Shown in pieces: positions 43,000 through 53,627 of a stretch of DNA of 64,000 nt. The stretch comes from Microbacterium imperiale. GTDB lineage: Bacteria > Actinomycetota > Actinomycetes > Actinomycetales > Microbacteriaceae. The translations under genes and the position numbers were made by a program. The DNA lies in NCBI RefSeq assembly GCF_017876655.1, contig NZ_JAGIOK010000001.1, positions 2,170,001 to 2,234,000 on the forward strand. Direction: 5' to 3'. Below the pieces are notes generated by a model. The model did no database searches and was not told the origin of the DNA. It saw only the letters and a list, made by a program, of their open reading frames with translations. How positions within the stretch are numbered: the first letter of the stretch is position 1; each line of letters starts with the position of its first letter.

Positions 43000-43511
43000 T
43001 CGAGTTCGTCGAGCACGGTGCCGACGCGCTCGCGGTCGCTGCAGACGGCCGACAGGGTCACGAGGTGCGTGCCGGTGTCCCACGTATACGACACGAACGG
43101 CGGCGTGCGCGGGTCGGGCGGCAGCGTCATGACGAGCTTCTCGCCGCTGCCCAGGTAGGGCGATCGGAAGTCCTCGGTGTCGTCGTACTCCATCGGCATC
43201 ATCGCCCGCGCGGTGCGCAGCTGCGGAGTCGCCTCCTGCACCTGCGCGAGGACCACCAGCAGCTCGGGGTCGGCCTTCCACATCCACGCGCGCACGCGGC
43301 CGCCCGCGCGGCGCATGAGCATCGGCACAGCCTGGCTCGCTGCCCACGCCGCGAACCGGCCGCCGGGCCGCGGGGCACCGCCGATGGCGGCGTTCGCCTG
43401 GCCCAGCAGCATCCCGATCGCGCGCTTGCGGGCGCGGCGCCCGGCGAAGCCGAACGATTCGGTCACGGGCACCCAGCGGGCGGGGTCGGCATCGGCTTCG
43501 AGACGGGCCAT
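42918..43511 (-). CDS. Conserved hypothetical protein (actinobacterial)
   Basis: This is a 197-residue cytoplasmic protein that I do not recognise as a characterised family. Visible features: a basic region FGFAGRRARKRAIGMLLGQ, MWKADPELLVVLAQVQEATPQLRTARAMMPMEYDD, and a C-terminal half with alternating strands (PFVSYTWDTGTHLVTLSAVCSDRERVGTVLDELDHLARSLRVVDD). A TAGGCT element ends six bases before the ATG, supporting a real, leaderless gene. It converges on and overlaps the AI-2E permease gene. Confidence 0.65.
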   Translation of the reverse strand: MARLEADADPARWVPVTESFGFAGRRARKRAIGMLLGQANAAIGGAPRPGGRFAAWAASQAVPMLMRRAGGRVRAWMWKADPELLVVLAQVQEATPQLRTARAMMPMEYDDTEDFRSPYLGSGEKLVMTLPPDPRTPPFVSYTWDTGTHLVTLSAVCSDRERVGTVLDELDHLARSLRVVDDLTLDEKSNTLRLPPA

Positions 43512-43672
43512 GCCCCCAGCCTAGGGATGCCGCCTGTGCGTCCGCCCCTCCGTGGCCGGTTTGGTCTCTCCCGGCGGTGCCTCCGGGGGGCGCATCGGGC
43601 CCTCGGGTAAGCTCGGGGCCGCCGCGACGGCCACAGCCGCCGGCACGCCGCCGTACAGATTGGGCCTGACCC

Positions 43673-44887
43673 GTGACCGAATCCACGACGACCGAGGGTG
43701 TTCCCGCCGCCCGTTCGCGCGCACCTCTGACCATCGTGATGGGCGCCGACACCTTCGCCCCCGACGTCAACGGCGCCGCCCGCTTCGCCGAGCGCCTGTC
43801 GGCGGGGCTCGCCGCGCGCGGACACGACGTCCACATCGTCACGCCGAGCGTGAAGCACTCGCAGTCCGGCACCTTCACCGAGAACATCGAGGGTGTCGAT
43901 CTCACCGTCCACCGGCTGCCGGGGTGGCGCTGGTACCCGCACGACTGGCTGCGGTTCGTCCTGCCGTGGCGCTCGAAGCACTACGCCCGCCGCGTGCTCG
44001 ACGAGGTCAAGCCCGACGTGGTCCACAGCCAATCGCACATCGTGATCGGGCGCGGGCTGACGCGCGAGGCCCGCAAGCGCGGCATCCCGGTCGTCGCGAC
44101 CAACCATGTCATGGCCGAGAACGTCATCGATTTCACGACGCTGCCGCCCTTCCTCGACAAGATCATCATCAAGCTCTGCTGGGACGACGCCCGGCGCACG
44201 TTCGAGATGTCGCGCGCCGTGACGACGCCTACGCGCAAGGCGGCCGAGTTCCTCGAGAGCACGATCGACATCTCGGGCGTCATCCCCATCAGCTGCGGCA
44301 TCGACAAGCGCAACTACACCCCCGACCTCACGCCCCGCGAGCACCGCCGCGTCCTCTTCGTCGGCCGCCTCACGACCGAGAAGCACGTCGAGGTCACCCT
44401 GCAGGCGGTGGCCAAGCTCGCGCCCGAGCTGGACGTGCACTTCGACATCGTCGGGGGCGGCGACCAGCGGCGGAACCTCGAGCAGACGGCGCAGCAGCTC
44501 GGCATCACCGACCGCGTGACCTTCTACGGGCGCACCGACGAGGCGCAGCTGCGCGCGGCTTACACGCGCGCCGACGTCTTCGCCATCGCGTCGATCGCCG
44601 AGCTGCAGTCGATCGCGACGATGGAGGCCATGGCGTCGGGGCTGCCGGTCGTGGCGGCCGACGCCGTCGCGCTGCCCCACCTCGTGCAGTCGGGCGTCAA
44701 CGGGTACCTGTTCGAACCGGGCAATGTCGACGACCTCGCCGACAAGCTGCGGCGCGTGCTCACAGCCTCACCCGAGGAGTACCTGCGGATGCAGCAGGCG
44801 TCGCTCGACGGCGTCGAGATCCACGACATCGAGCGCACCCTCGACACGTTCGAGAAGCTCTACCGCGGCGAGCCGCTCGACGCCTGA
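43673..44887 (+). CDS. Glycosyltransferase family 4 (mannosyltransferase-like)
   Basis: The 404-residue GT-B enzyme starts at GTG 43673. N-terminal half: MGADTFAPDVNGAARFAERLSAGLAARGHDVHIVTPS and DVVHSQSHIVIGRGL. C-terminal half: VLFVGRLTTEKHVEVTLQAVAKLAPE, FYGRTDEAQLRAAYTRADVFAIASIAELQSIATMEAMASGLPVVAADAVALPHLV, the GT4 nucleotide-sugar site with the EX7E-type acid pair. The closest groups are GDP-mannose-dependent phosphatidylinositol/diacylglycerol mannosyltransferases, so a role in glycolipid or lipoglycan assembly at the membrane is likely. A TAAGCT -10-like box is ~65 bases upstream. A second GT4 gene follows after two bases. Confidence 0.87.
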   Translation: MTESTTTEGVPAARSRAPLTIVMGADTFAPDVNGAARFAERLSAGLAARGHDVHIVTPSVKHSQSGTFTENIEGVDLTVHRLPGWRWYPHDWLRFVLPWRSKHYARRVLDEVKPDVVHSQSHIVIGRGLTREARKRGIPVVATNHVMAENVIDFTTLPPFLDKIIIKLCWDDARRTFEMSRAVTTPTRKAAEFLESTIDISGVIPISCGIDKRNYTPDLTPREHRRVLFVGRLTTEKHVEVTLQAVAKLAPELDVHFDIVGGGDQRRNLEQTAQQLGITDRVTFYGRTDEAQLRAAYTRADVFAIASIAELQSIATMEAMASGLPVVAADAVALPHLVQSGVNGYLFEPGNVDDLADKLRRVLTASPEEYLRMQQASLDGVEIHDIERTLDTFEKLYRGEPLDA

Positions 44888-44889
44888 CG

Positions 44890-45996
44890 ATGCGCCTCTT
44901 CTTCGACGCGCGCTACATCCGCACGGACTTCCACGACGGCATCAGCCGGTTCTCGCACGAGCTCGCGCACGCCGTGTACATCGCCGCCCCGAAGGCGGGG
45001 GTCGAGGTGACCTTCATCGTGCACGACCCGGCACAGGTGGCTTTCCTGCCCGAGGGGGCGCCGCACGTGACGCTGCACGCGCCGACGTCGGTGCTCGAGC
45101 CCGTCGCGGCGCTGCGTCTGAACCGGCACCGCCCCGACGTGGTGTACTCGCCGATGCAGACGATCGGTGCGCTCGGTCGCCGCTTCGCGCTCATCCTCAC
45201 GCTCCACGACACGATCTACTACCGGCACCGCACACCGCCGCGCGACCTGCCGTGGTTCGTGCGCCTGGGGTGGCGACTGTTCCACCTGTCGTACGCGCCG
45301 CAGCGGGCGACGCTCAACGCGGCCGACGTCGTCGCGACGGTCAGCGAGACGAGCAAGCGGCAGTTCGCCGACGTGAAGCTGACGAAGCGCGAGGTGGTCG
45401 TGCTGCCCAACGCCCCGCAGCGGCTGGCCGACCTGATGCCGGCGGGGGCGATGCCGGGGGCGGCCGCGCCGCGCAACATCGTCTACATGGGCTCATTCAT
45501 GCCCTACAAGAACGTCGAGACGCTCGTGCGCGCGATGCAGTGGCTTCCCGGGCGCACCCTTCACCTGCTGAGTCGGATCTCGCCGGCCCGCCGCGCCGAG
45601 CTCGAGAGCCTCGCGCCCGACGATGCGCGCATCGTCTTCCACGGGGGAGTGACGGATGCCGAGTACGCGGCGCTGCTGGCGGATGCCGGGGTGCTCGCGA
45701 CGCTGAGCCTCGACGAGGGATACGGGCTGCCGATCGCCGAGGCGCTCGCGCTGGGCGTGCCGGCCGTCGTGAGCGACATGGAGATCTTCCACGAGGTCGG
45801 CGGCGGCGGTGCGCGCTACGTGCCCGCGCGCGACGCGCGGGCGTTCGCCGCAGCGGTGGAGGCCCTCGACGACGACGACGTCCGGGCTCGGACGGTGGCG
45901 GCGGGGCGCGCGCACATCTCCCGGTTCACGTGGGAGGAATCGGCGGCCCGACTGCTCGCGGCTTCGCGGCGGGCGCTCGAGCTCCGCTCCCGCTGA
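44890..45996 (+). CDS. Glycosyltransferase family 4
   Basis: The 368-residue GT-B protein starts at ATG 44890, two bases after the previous stop, and so is co-transcribed with the first GT4 gene. Motifs: FFDARYIRTDFHDGISRFSHELAHAV (N-terminal, like WbaZ/ExpE7-type mannosyltransferases), LILTLHDTIYYRHRTPP, VLPNAPQRLADL, NIVYMGSFMPYKNVETLVRAM, and LATLSLDEGYGLPIAEALALGVPAVVSDMEIFHEV with the conserved E...E. Donor and acceptor are unknown; it probably extends the same glycolipid or polysaccharide as its neighbour. Confidence 0.87.
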   Translation: MRLFFDARYIRTDFHDGISRFSHELAHAVYIAAPKAGVEVTFIVHDPAQVAFLPEGAPHVTLHAPTSVLEPVAALRLNRHRPDVVYSPMQTIGALGRRFALILTLHDTIYYRHRTPPRDLPWFVRLGWRLFHLSYAPQRATLNAADVVATVSETSKRQFADVKLTKREVVVLPNAPQRLADLMPAGAMPGAAAPRNIVYMGSFMPYKNVETLVRAMQWLPGRTLHLLSRISPARRAELESLAPDDARIVFHGGVTDAEYAALLADAGVLATLSLDEGYGLPIAEALALGVPAVVSDMEIFHEVGGGGARYVPARDARAFAAAVEALDDDDVRARTVAAGRAHISRFTWEESAARLLAASRRALELRSR

Positions 45997-46142
45997 CGCC
46001 CGGGTGCGACGCCGTCATCGGGCAGGCGTGATGGGTCCGTCGCGACGGGGCGGTAGCCGTCCCGCATCGTGATGACGAGCGTTCCGGACGCCGCGGCCAG
46101 CGCGGCGAGGACGATGATTCCGAGAAGCAGTGCAGCGGTCAT
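45816..46142 (-). CDS. Small single-pass membrane protein
   Basis: The frame from ATG 46142 gives MTAALLLGIIVLAALAAASG, one clear membrane helix, then TLVITMRDGYRPVATDPSRLP. Small actinobacterial membrane proteins with a single helix followed by an RDGY-R-P-T motif are common, which supports the first ~45 codons. The rest (to residue 108) overlaps the glycosyltransferase on the opposite strand and is low-complexity, so the true stop may differ or the tail may be non-functional. It is divergent from the GlxA-type regulator. Function unknown. Confidence 0.45.
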   Translation of the reverse strand: MTAALLLGIIVLAALAAASGTLVITMRDGYRPVATDPSRLPDDGVAPGRQRERSSSARREAASSRAADSSHVNREMCARPAATVRARTSSSSRASTAAANARASRAGT

Positions 46143-46213
46143 GGCGGAAACGCTACGATGGTCGTCATCCTGCCGCGTCTGGCAGTCGGGACATCTTCCG
46201 GAGGAAATCTGCC

Positions 46214-47233
46214 ATGCACACCGTCGCCTGCGTTGTTCAGCCCGGTTTCGCGCCGTTCGAGTTCGGGCTCGCGTGCGAGGCCTTCGGGCTCGACCGCAGC
46301 GATGAGGGCATCCGCAACTTCGACTTCCGCATCGTCACCCCCGATCCCGGCGCGGTCGACGCGAACCTGCCGTTTTCGATCAACGTCGACGCCGACCTCT
46401 CGTTCGCCGATGAGGCCGATCTCGTCGTCATCACGCCGATCCCGCGGGAGCAGTGGGATGCCGTCGACGAGCGCGTGACCGCGGTCGTGCGCCGTGCCGT
46501 CGCTCGGGGTGCGTGGGTGCTGACCGTCTGCAGCGGCGCGTTCGTCGTCGCGGCGTCCGGGGTGCTCGACGGCAAGCGCGCGACGACCCACTGGCGCTAT
46601 GCCGAGACGATGGCCCGGATGTATCCGGAGATCGACGTCGACCCGGACGTGCTGTACGTGCAGTCGGGGCGCATCATCACCTCGGCCGGCACCGCCGCCG
46701 GGCTCGATGCGTGCCTGCACCTGCTGCGTCTCGAGCTGGGCGCCGAGGCGGCCAACACGATCGCGCGCCGGATGGTCGTGCCGCCCCTGCGCGACGGCGG
46801 CCAGGCGCAGTTCATCGCGCGCCCGCTGCCGGAGGCGGCGTCGCTCTCGCTCGCCCCCATCACCGACTGGATGATCGAGAACCTGGACCTCGATCTGTCG
46901 GTCGACCTGCTGGCGGCCCGCGCGCACATGTCGCCGCGCACCTTCGCCCGCCGGTTCAAGGCCGACTACGGCACCACGCCGGCGGCGTGGCTCGGGCGTC
47001 AGCGCATCCTTCGGGCTCAGCGCCTGCTCGAGCAGACCGACCTCGGCCTCGAGCAGGTCGCAGCGGACAGCGGCTTCGGCTCGGCGTCGGTGCTGCGACA
47101 GAACTTCGCCCGCGCGCTCGGTCTGAGCCCGTCGGCGTACCGGGCGCGCTTCGCCTGCACGCCCGAGGCGGTCGCAGCAGCCGGTGCCGAGCGCCCCGAC
47201 GTTGCGCGGATCGCCGAGCCCGTAGCGTCCTGA
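46214..47233 (+). CDS. GlxA-type transcriptional regulator (DJ-1/PfpI domain plus AraC helix-turn-helix)
   Basis: The 339-residue protein starts at ATG 46214 after GGAGGAAA. Residues 1-180 are a DJ-1/PfpI-like domain ([22 protein letters not shown]; nucleophile-elbow [23 protein letters not shown]). Residues ~215-315 are the AraC double helix-turn-helix ([84 protein letters not shown]). The Cys of the elbow is kept. Targets and ligand are unknown. The upstream gap has a TACGAT -10-like box and a CTGCC-N6-GGCAG inverted repeat at 46170-46185. Confidence 0.9.
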   Translation: MHTVACVVQPGFAPFEFGLACEAFGLDRSDEGIRNFDFRIVTPDPGAVDANLPFSINVDADLSFADEADLVVITPIPREQWDAVDERVTAVVRRAVARGAWVLTVCSGAFVVAASGVLDGKRATTHWRYAETMARMYPEIDVDPDVLYVQSGRIITSAGTAAGLDACLHLLRLELGAEAANTIARRMVVPPLRDGGQAQFIARPLPEAASLSLAPITDWMIENLDLDLSVDLLAARAHMSPRTFARRFKADYGTTPAAWLGRQRILRAQRLLEQTDLGLEQVAADSGFGSASVLRQNFARALGLSPSAYRARFACTPEAVAAAGAERPDVARIAEPVAS

Positions 47234-47249
47234 CGGCGTCGGTGATAAA

Positions 47250-47270
47250 CTTGAGTCAGCAAGGCTCAAG
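47250..47270 (+). promoter_or_regulatory. HAIR element (HspR site) upstream of clpB
   Basis: CTTGAGT-N7-GCTCAAG matches the HspR consensus at 13 of 14 defined positions; the flanking AAA/TTT extends the palindrome to 47247-47273. It lies 28 bases upstream of the clpB ATG, placing clpB in the same heat-shock regulon as dnaK. Confidence 0.9.
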
Positions 47271-47297
47271 TTTAAGCCGAGAGATTTCAGGAGAACC

Positions 47298-49517
<2,220 letters not shown>

Positions 49518-49541
49518 TCGCGGCGCGTCGGCGTCCGCTTC

Positions 49542-49594
49542 CGCCGGAACCGATCTCCTCGGGCGCAAGCCCCGCGGGGCGATCGGTTCCGGCG
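49542..49594 (+). terminator. Long perfect inverted repeat after clpB
   Basis: CGCCGGAACCGATC (49542-49555) and GATCGGTTCCGGCG (49581-49594) form a perfect 14-bp stem around a 25-base loop that can itself pair (cggg...cccg). It starts 25 bases after the clpB stop and ends 15 bases before the next start. There is no T-run, so it may be a weak or Rho-aided terminator. Confidence 0.6.
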
Positions 49595-49609
49595 TGGAAG
49601 CATAGGGGC

Positions 49610-50437
49610 ATGCGCACCGTACGGGCCCTGTGGGGCGCCTCCCATCCCGGACCGGCGCTCGTCGTCACGACCCTCTCGCTCGCCCTCGGCCTCGCCGCGG
49701 GCCTCGAGCCGTGGCGCGTCGTGGTGCTCGTCGCTGCCGTGCTGTTCGGCCAGCTGTCGATCGGCATCTCGAACGACGCGATCGACCGCGAGCGCGACCG
49801 CGCGGTGGGCCGCCGCGACAAGCCGCTCGTGCGCGACGAGGTGTCGAACCGGACGGCGTGGACGGCGGCGATCGGCTCGGTCGTCGTCGCGCTCGCACTG
49901 TCGGTGCCGCTCGGATGGGGGATGCTGCTGGCGCACATCGTCACGATCGGCGCGGGCTGGGCGTACAACGTGGGGCTCAAGGGCACCGCGGTGTCGATCG
50001 TCCCGTTCATCGTGAGCTTCGGGCTCTTCCCCTCGCTCGCCACCCTCGCCGCTCCCGAGCCCGAGCTGGCCGCCCCGTTCGCGGCCCTCGCCGGCGCCGC
50101 GCTCGGCTCGGCTGTGCACTTGACCAACGTGCTGCCCGACCTCGACGACGACCGGGCCACCGGAATCCGCGGACTGCCGCACCGGCTCGGTGCGACGGCG
50201 TCGGTGCTCGTCGCGGTGGCGGGCGTCGTCGTCGCGGCGCTTGCGGTCGTGCTCGGCGGCGGCGGCGACGGCCTGCTTCCGTGGCTCTTCTTCGCCGCCG
50301 TGGTCGCCCTGGCCATCGCCGTCGTCGTACGGATGCGGCTGCGCGGGCCCGATCGCACCGGTTTCCGCCTCGTCATGGCGGCCGCGCTGCTGCTGGCCGT
50401 CCAGCTCGTGGTCACGGCCGGCGCACTCGCCGCCTGA
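49610..50437 (+). CDS. UbiA-family prenyltransferase
   Basis: The 275-residue protein starts at ATG 49610 and has eight to nine membrane helices. The UbiA family's two Asp-rich motifs are present: SNDAIDRERDRAVGRRDKPL (NDxxDxxxD, ~55) and NVLPDLDDDRATGIRGLPHRLG (DxxxD, ~180). It should transfer an isoprenoid from a diphosphate to an aromatic or lipid acceptor in the membrane. It faces the convergent monooxygenase-methyltransferase-type III PKS operon, 31 bases away. Prenylation of a phenolic or quinone product is possible; menaquinone-type or other roles are also open. Confidence 0.88.
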   Translation: MRTVRALWGASHPGPALVVTTLSLALGLAAGLEPWRVVVLVAAVLFGQLSIGISNDAIDRERDRAVGRRDKPLVRDEVSNRTAWTAAIGSVVVALALSVPLGWGMLLAHIVTIGAGWAYNVGLKGTAVSIVPFIVSFGLFPSLATLAAPEPELAAPFAALAGAALGSAVHLTNVLPDLDDDRATGIRGLPHRLGATASVLVAVAGVVVAALAVVLGGGGDGLLPWLFFAAVVALAIAVVVRMRLRGPDRTGFRLVMAAALLLAVQLVVTAGALAA

Positions 50438-50468
50438 TCCGCGGCGCCGCCCGAGCCGGCACGCGGCG

Positions 50469-51620
50469 TCAGCGGGCGGCGGCGTCGAGCCCCATCGCGT
50501 ACGCATGCGGGACGAGTGATCCCGTCGCCGCCAGAGCCGCGCCCAGCGTGCGTCCGCGCAGGGCGTGGGTCGCGGCGCTCACGGGGCGGCCGAGGCGCAT
50601 GTTGACCGCCGCCATCCGCCCCGCCGTGCGGGCCGACCGCAGCCGCTCGCGCTCCCAGCGGGTGAGCGCCGCGGCCGGCTCGACCCCGGTGCGGATCCAC
50701 TCCGCGAGCAGAGGCGCCAGGGTGACGGCATCCAGCAGGCCGAGGTTCATGCCCTGTCCGCCGATGGGGCTGATCTCGTGCGCGGTGTCGCCGATGACGA
50801 CGAGGCGGCCGCGGCGCATCGCGGGCGCGAGCACGCGACGCACGCGGAAGCCGGTGGCGCTCGTGAGCGTCTCGGCGGCGTCGGCCTCGCCGCGCTCACG
50901 CAGCGCTGTGCGCAGTCGCGCGAGCCGGGCGTCGGGCTCATCGGCGGCGGGATGGTCGGCGACGGCATCCCATGCGACGAAACGTCGACGTCCGCCCGGA
51001 AGGGGGAACGACTCCAGCACGCCGGCAGCGGCGAGGTGGACGACGGCGGTGTCGGCGTCGGGCCGGTCGGGCACGTCGGCGTCGCTCATGAGGTAGCGGT
51101 CGGGGTAGCTCGTGCGGCGCACCGCGCCCGCACGGAAGACGAGGTCCCGCGCGCCGACTCCGGCGGCCACCACCACGATCGGGGCGCGCAGCTCGTCGTC
51201 GCCGCGCGGGCCGGTGACGCGCACCCGGACGTCCGCGTCGCCGGCACGCACCGCCGTGACGGCCGTTCCCCGCCGGGGGGCGGGCGCGCCGACGGCGAGC
51301 GCGGCCTCGGTTCGCGCCTGCGGGAGCGTCGCGACGTAGGGATGCCGCACCGACAGCCTGTCGAAGCGCACGACCCCCAGCAGCGCGCCGTCGCTGCGCG
51401 CTTCGCCGCGCGACACCCGCACGGCGTCCGCGAGGATGCGGTCGGTCGCGCCGCCCGCCTCGAGGGCGGCGAGCACCGGCGCGTGCAGGCCGATGGCGCG
51501 CGACCCGTCACCGGCGTTCGGTCGCCGCTCGACGATCTCGACGTCGACCCCGCGGCGGGCGAGCTCGGCCGCCAGCGTGGTTCCCACGGGACCCGCGCCG
51601 ATGACGATGACCTCAGGCAC
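50469..51620 (-). CDS. FAD-dependent aromatic monooxygenase/oxidoreductase of the type III PKS cluster
   Basis: The 383-residue protein starts at GTG 51620 (a TAGGCT element ends six bases before it). It has the group A flavoprotein monooxygenase marks: VIVIGAGPVGTTLAAELARRGVDVEIVERRP (FAD-binding GxGxxG), IVVVAAGVGARDLVF in the DG-motif region, and RLVVIGDTAHEISPIGGQGMNLGLLDAVTLAPLL (GD motif). It overlaps the methyltransferase stop by eight bases. In the known srsABC cluster of Streptomyces griseus an equivalent enzyme hydroxylates alkylresorcinols to quinones; the same job here is inferred from gene order. Confidence 0.87.
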   Translation of the reverse strand: MPEVIVIGAGPVGTTLAAELARRGVDVEIVERRPNAGDGSRAIGLHAPVLAALEAGGATDRILADAVRVSRGEARSDGALLGVVRFDRLSVRHPYVATLPQARTEAALAVGAPAPRRGTAVTAVRAGDADVRVRVTGPRGDDELRAPIVVVAAGVGARDLVFRAGAVRRTSYPDRYLMSDADVPDRPDADTAVVHLAAAGVLESFPLPGGRRRFVAWDAVADHPAADEPDARLARLRTALRERGEADAAETLTSATGFRVRRVLAPAMRRGRLVVIGDTAHEISPIGGQGMNLGLLDAVTLAPLLAEWIRTGVEPAAALTRWERERLRSARTAGRMAAVNMRLGRPVSAATHALRGRTLGAALAATGSLVPHAYAMGLDAAAR

Positions 51621-52311
51621 GACCCGAGCCTACGGCGAGCAGCCGGAACGGCGCCGGGCGCAGCACATGCCAGGTGCCGTGGCGGGCGAGCGACAGGCGC
51701 AGCTCGGGTGCCCGGTAGCTGCGACGGATCGAGCGCAGCCCGTCGGTGCGCAGGAACGTGCCGCGCTGCAGCGGAAGGATCCCGGCGGCGTAGAGGGCGT
51801 AGGCGGTGCGGCCGCGCTCGATGTCGGCGTGCAGCACGAGACCGGTCGACAGGGCGAGCGAGTCGTCGAGGAACGAGCGCAGCTCGGGCTCGCCGAGGTG
51901 GTGCAGCACGTGGTTGGAGATGACCGCGTCGAAGCGCTCGCCGGTCGCACGAAGCGCGGTGGAGTCGGTGCTGCGGAACTCCACGCCCGGGCGGGCGCGC
52001 TCGCGCGCGACGGCGAGAGCCCGTGGGTCGGGGTCGATGCCGAGCCACTCGACGCGCAGGCCGTCGCGCTCGGCGAGGCCGGCGAGGCGCGCCGTGACGT
52101 CGCCACCGCCCGAGCCGATGTCGAGCACACGCGCCGGACGGTCGAGACGGGCGAGGGCGGGTCGCAGGTGCCGTCGCCAGACCGTGCCCCAGCCGCTGAC
52201 GGCGCGATTGACGACGTCGAAGCGTCGCAGCGTGGCCGCCAGCGCGACCGGATCGCAGTCCGGATCGTCCATCAGCTCGCGCAGGTCGACGTCGCGGTGC
52301 CTCAGGTCCAC
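51613..52311 (-). CDS. SAM-dependent methyltransferase of the type III PKS cluster
   Basis: The 232-residue protein starts at GTG 52311, which overlaps the PKS stop by 10 bases. The class I motif is VLDIGSGGGDVTARLAGLAERDGLRVEWLGIDPDP (~75-110), then FDAVISNHVLHHLGEPELRSFLDD. It is the second gene of the three-gene leftward operon PKS-methyltransferase-monooxygenase. By analogy with SrsB it may O-methylate a resorcinol or a related phenolic product. Overlaps on both sides indicate translational coupling. Confidence 0.86.
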   Translation of the reverse strand: MDLRHRDVDLRELMDDPDCDPVALAATLRRFDVVNRAVSGWGTVWRRHLRPALARLDRPARVLDIGSGGGDVTARLAGLAERDGLRVEWLGIDPDPRALAVARERARPGVEFRSTDSTALRATGERFDAVISNHVLHHLGEPELRSFLDDSLALSTGLVLHADIERGRTAYALYAAGILPLQRGTFLRTDGLRSIRRSYRAPELRLSLARHGTWHVLRPAPFRLLAVGSGRA

Positions 52312-53498
52312 GACGCGACGGGCTCGGTCAGGGCGGCATCGGCGTGCACGGGTTCGAGGTTCGCGACGCCGGCCGTGAGCAGTGCCGCCTCCATCGTGAG
52401 GCCGGGCCCGAAGGCGAGCGTGGCGATCGTCTCGCCGTCGCGCAGGTCGTCGCCCTGCAGCAGCGAGCGCAGGATGAACAGGATCGTCGCGCTCGACATG
52501 TTGCCGTAGTCGCGCAGCACCGCCCGGGATGTCGCGAGCGCGTCGGCGGGCAGTCCGAGTCCCGCCTCGACCCGGTCGACGACCGCGCGGCCGCCGGGGT
52601 GGACCGCCCACGTGTCGACCGACGCTCCGCCGAGGAAGCCGTCGACGGCATCCCGGATCTCACGCCCGATGATGCGGGGCACCTCGGCGGAGAGGACCAT
52701 CTCGAAACCGGCGTCGCCGATGGTCCATGTCATGTCGCGTTCACCGTCATCGGTGACCGCGGTGGCGAACCGCTCGAGGTCGAGCCAGCGCTCACCGCGC
52801 CGGGACGGGTCGGCGCTCACGACCGCTGCGGCCGCGCCGTCGGCGAAGAGCGACGCGGCGAGGATCTGATCGGGATCGTCGGCGACGCGGAAGTGCAGCG
52901 TGCACAGCTCGGCGCAGACGACGAGTACGACCGCCTCGGGCTGCGCCGCGCACATGCGGGCCGCTGCGCGCAGGGCCGGCACGGCGGCGGCGCACCCGAT
53001 GAAGCCGAGGTGGTAGCGCTCGACGCTCGTGGGCAGGCCGAGGTCGCGCACCAGGCGGTAGTCGGGTCCGGGGGCGAACATCCCCGTGCACGAGACGGTG
53101 ACGACGTGGGTGACGTCGGCGGGATCGACGGATGCCTCAGCGAGCGCTTGTCGCGCAGCGTCGGCGAACAGCGCGGGGGCCGTGGCGATGTACGTGTCGT
53201 TGCGGGCGCCCGTCGGCGGCGACAGCAGGCGGCCTGCGTCGTCGACGACCGGCAGGCGCTCAGCGGCGGTCGCCGGGTCGTCGGCGAGGGTGGCCGTGCT
53301 GCGACCCGCGAGGGCGTCGGCCAGTTCCGTCAGCACGGTGTGCCGGGTCTCGATGGCGGAGGCGTCGAACGCGGCGCGGACGAGTCGTTGCGAGAGTCGA
53401 CCGATGCCGGGCTGCGACGCGAACAGATCGCGCACGGCGTCCTGTTCCAGCACGGCCGGCGGCACAGCGGTGCCGATCGACAGGATTCGGGCGGTCAT
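52302..53498 (-). CDS. Type III polyketide synthase (chalcone/stilbene synthase-like)
   Basis: The 398-residue protein of the thiolase-fold chalcone synthase family has all three catalytic residues: Cys in YHLGFIGCAAAVPALR (~168), His in TWAVHPGGRAVVD (~299) and Asn in DYGNMSSATILF (~331). The C-terminal TIATLAFGPGLTMEAALL is the usual GxGPG active-site segment. It condenses a starter acyl-CoA with malonyl units; alkylresorcinols or alkylpyrones are the usual bacterial products. It is first of the operon with a methyltransferase and flavin monooxygenase, the same set and order as srsABC. The product is unknown. Confidence 0.93.
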   Translation of the reverse strand: MTARILSIGTAVPPAVLEQDAVRDLFASQPGIGRLSQRLVRAAFDASAIETRHTVLTELADALAGRSTATLADDPATAAERLPVVDDAGRLLSPPTGARNDTYIATAPALFADAARQALAEASVDPADVTHVVTVSCTGMFAPGPDYRLVRDLGLPTSVERYHLGFIGCAAAVPALRAAARMCAAQPEAVVLVVCAELCTLHFRVADDPDQILAASLFADGAAAAVVSADPSRRGERWLDLERFATAVTDDGERDMTWTIGDAGFEMVLSAEVPRIIGREIRDAVDGFLGGASVDTWAVHPGGRAVVDRVEAGLGLPADALATSRAVLRDYGNMSSATILFILRSLLQGDDLRDGETIATLAFGPGLTMEAALLTAGVANLEPVHADAALTEPVASWT

Positions 53499-53579
53499 GC
53501 TTGACGATAACCGGCCGCGGGGGTCTCACGGGCGGTACTGTCGCACGACCCGGGTGTCGTCTATGGTGCGGATGCACGA

Positions 53580-53610
53580 GCGCCCCGCGAGCCAGGGCTC
53601 GGCGGGGCGC
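53580..53610 (-). terminator. GC-rich hairpin downstream of the nitroreductase gene
   Basis: GCGCCCCGC-GAGC pairs with GCTC-g-GCGGGGCGC (one bulged G) around CAGG: a 13-bp stem. It lies 18 bases past the nitroreductase stop and upstream of the PKS promoter, so it would separate the two leftward units. Confidence 0.6.
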
Positions 53611-53627
53611 TGCGCGGTGTGGACCGG

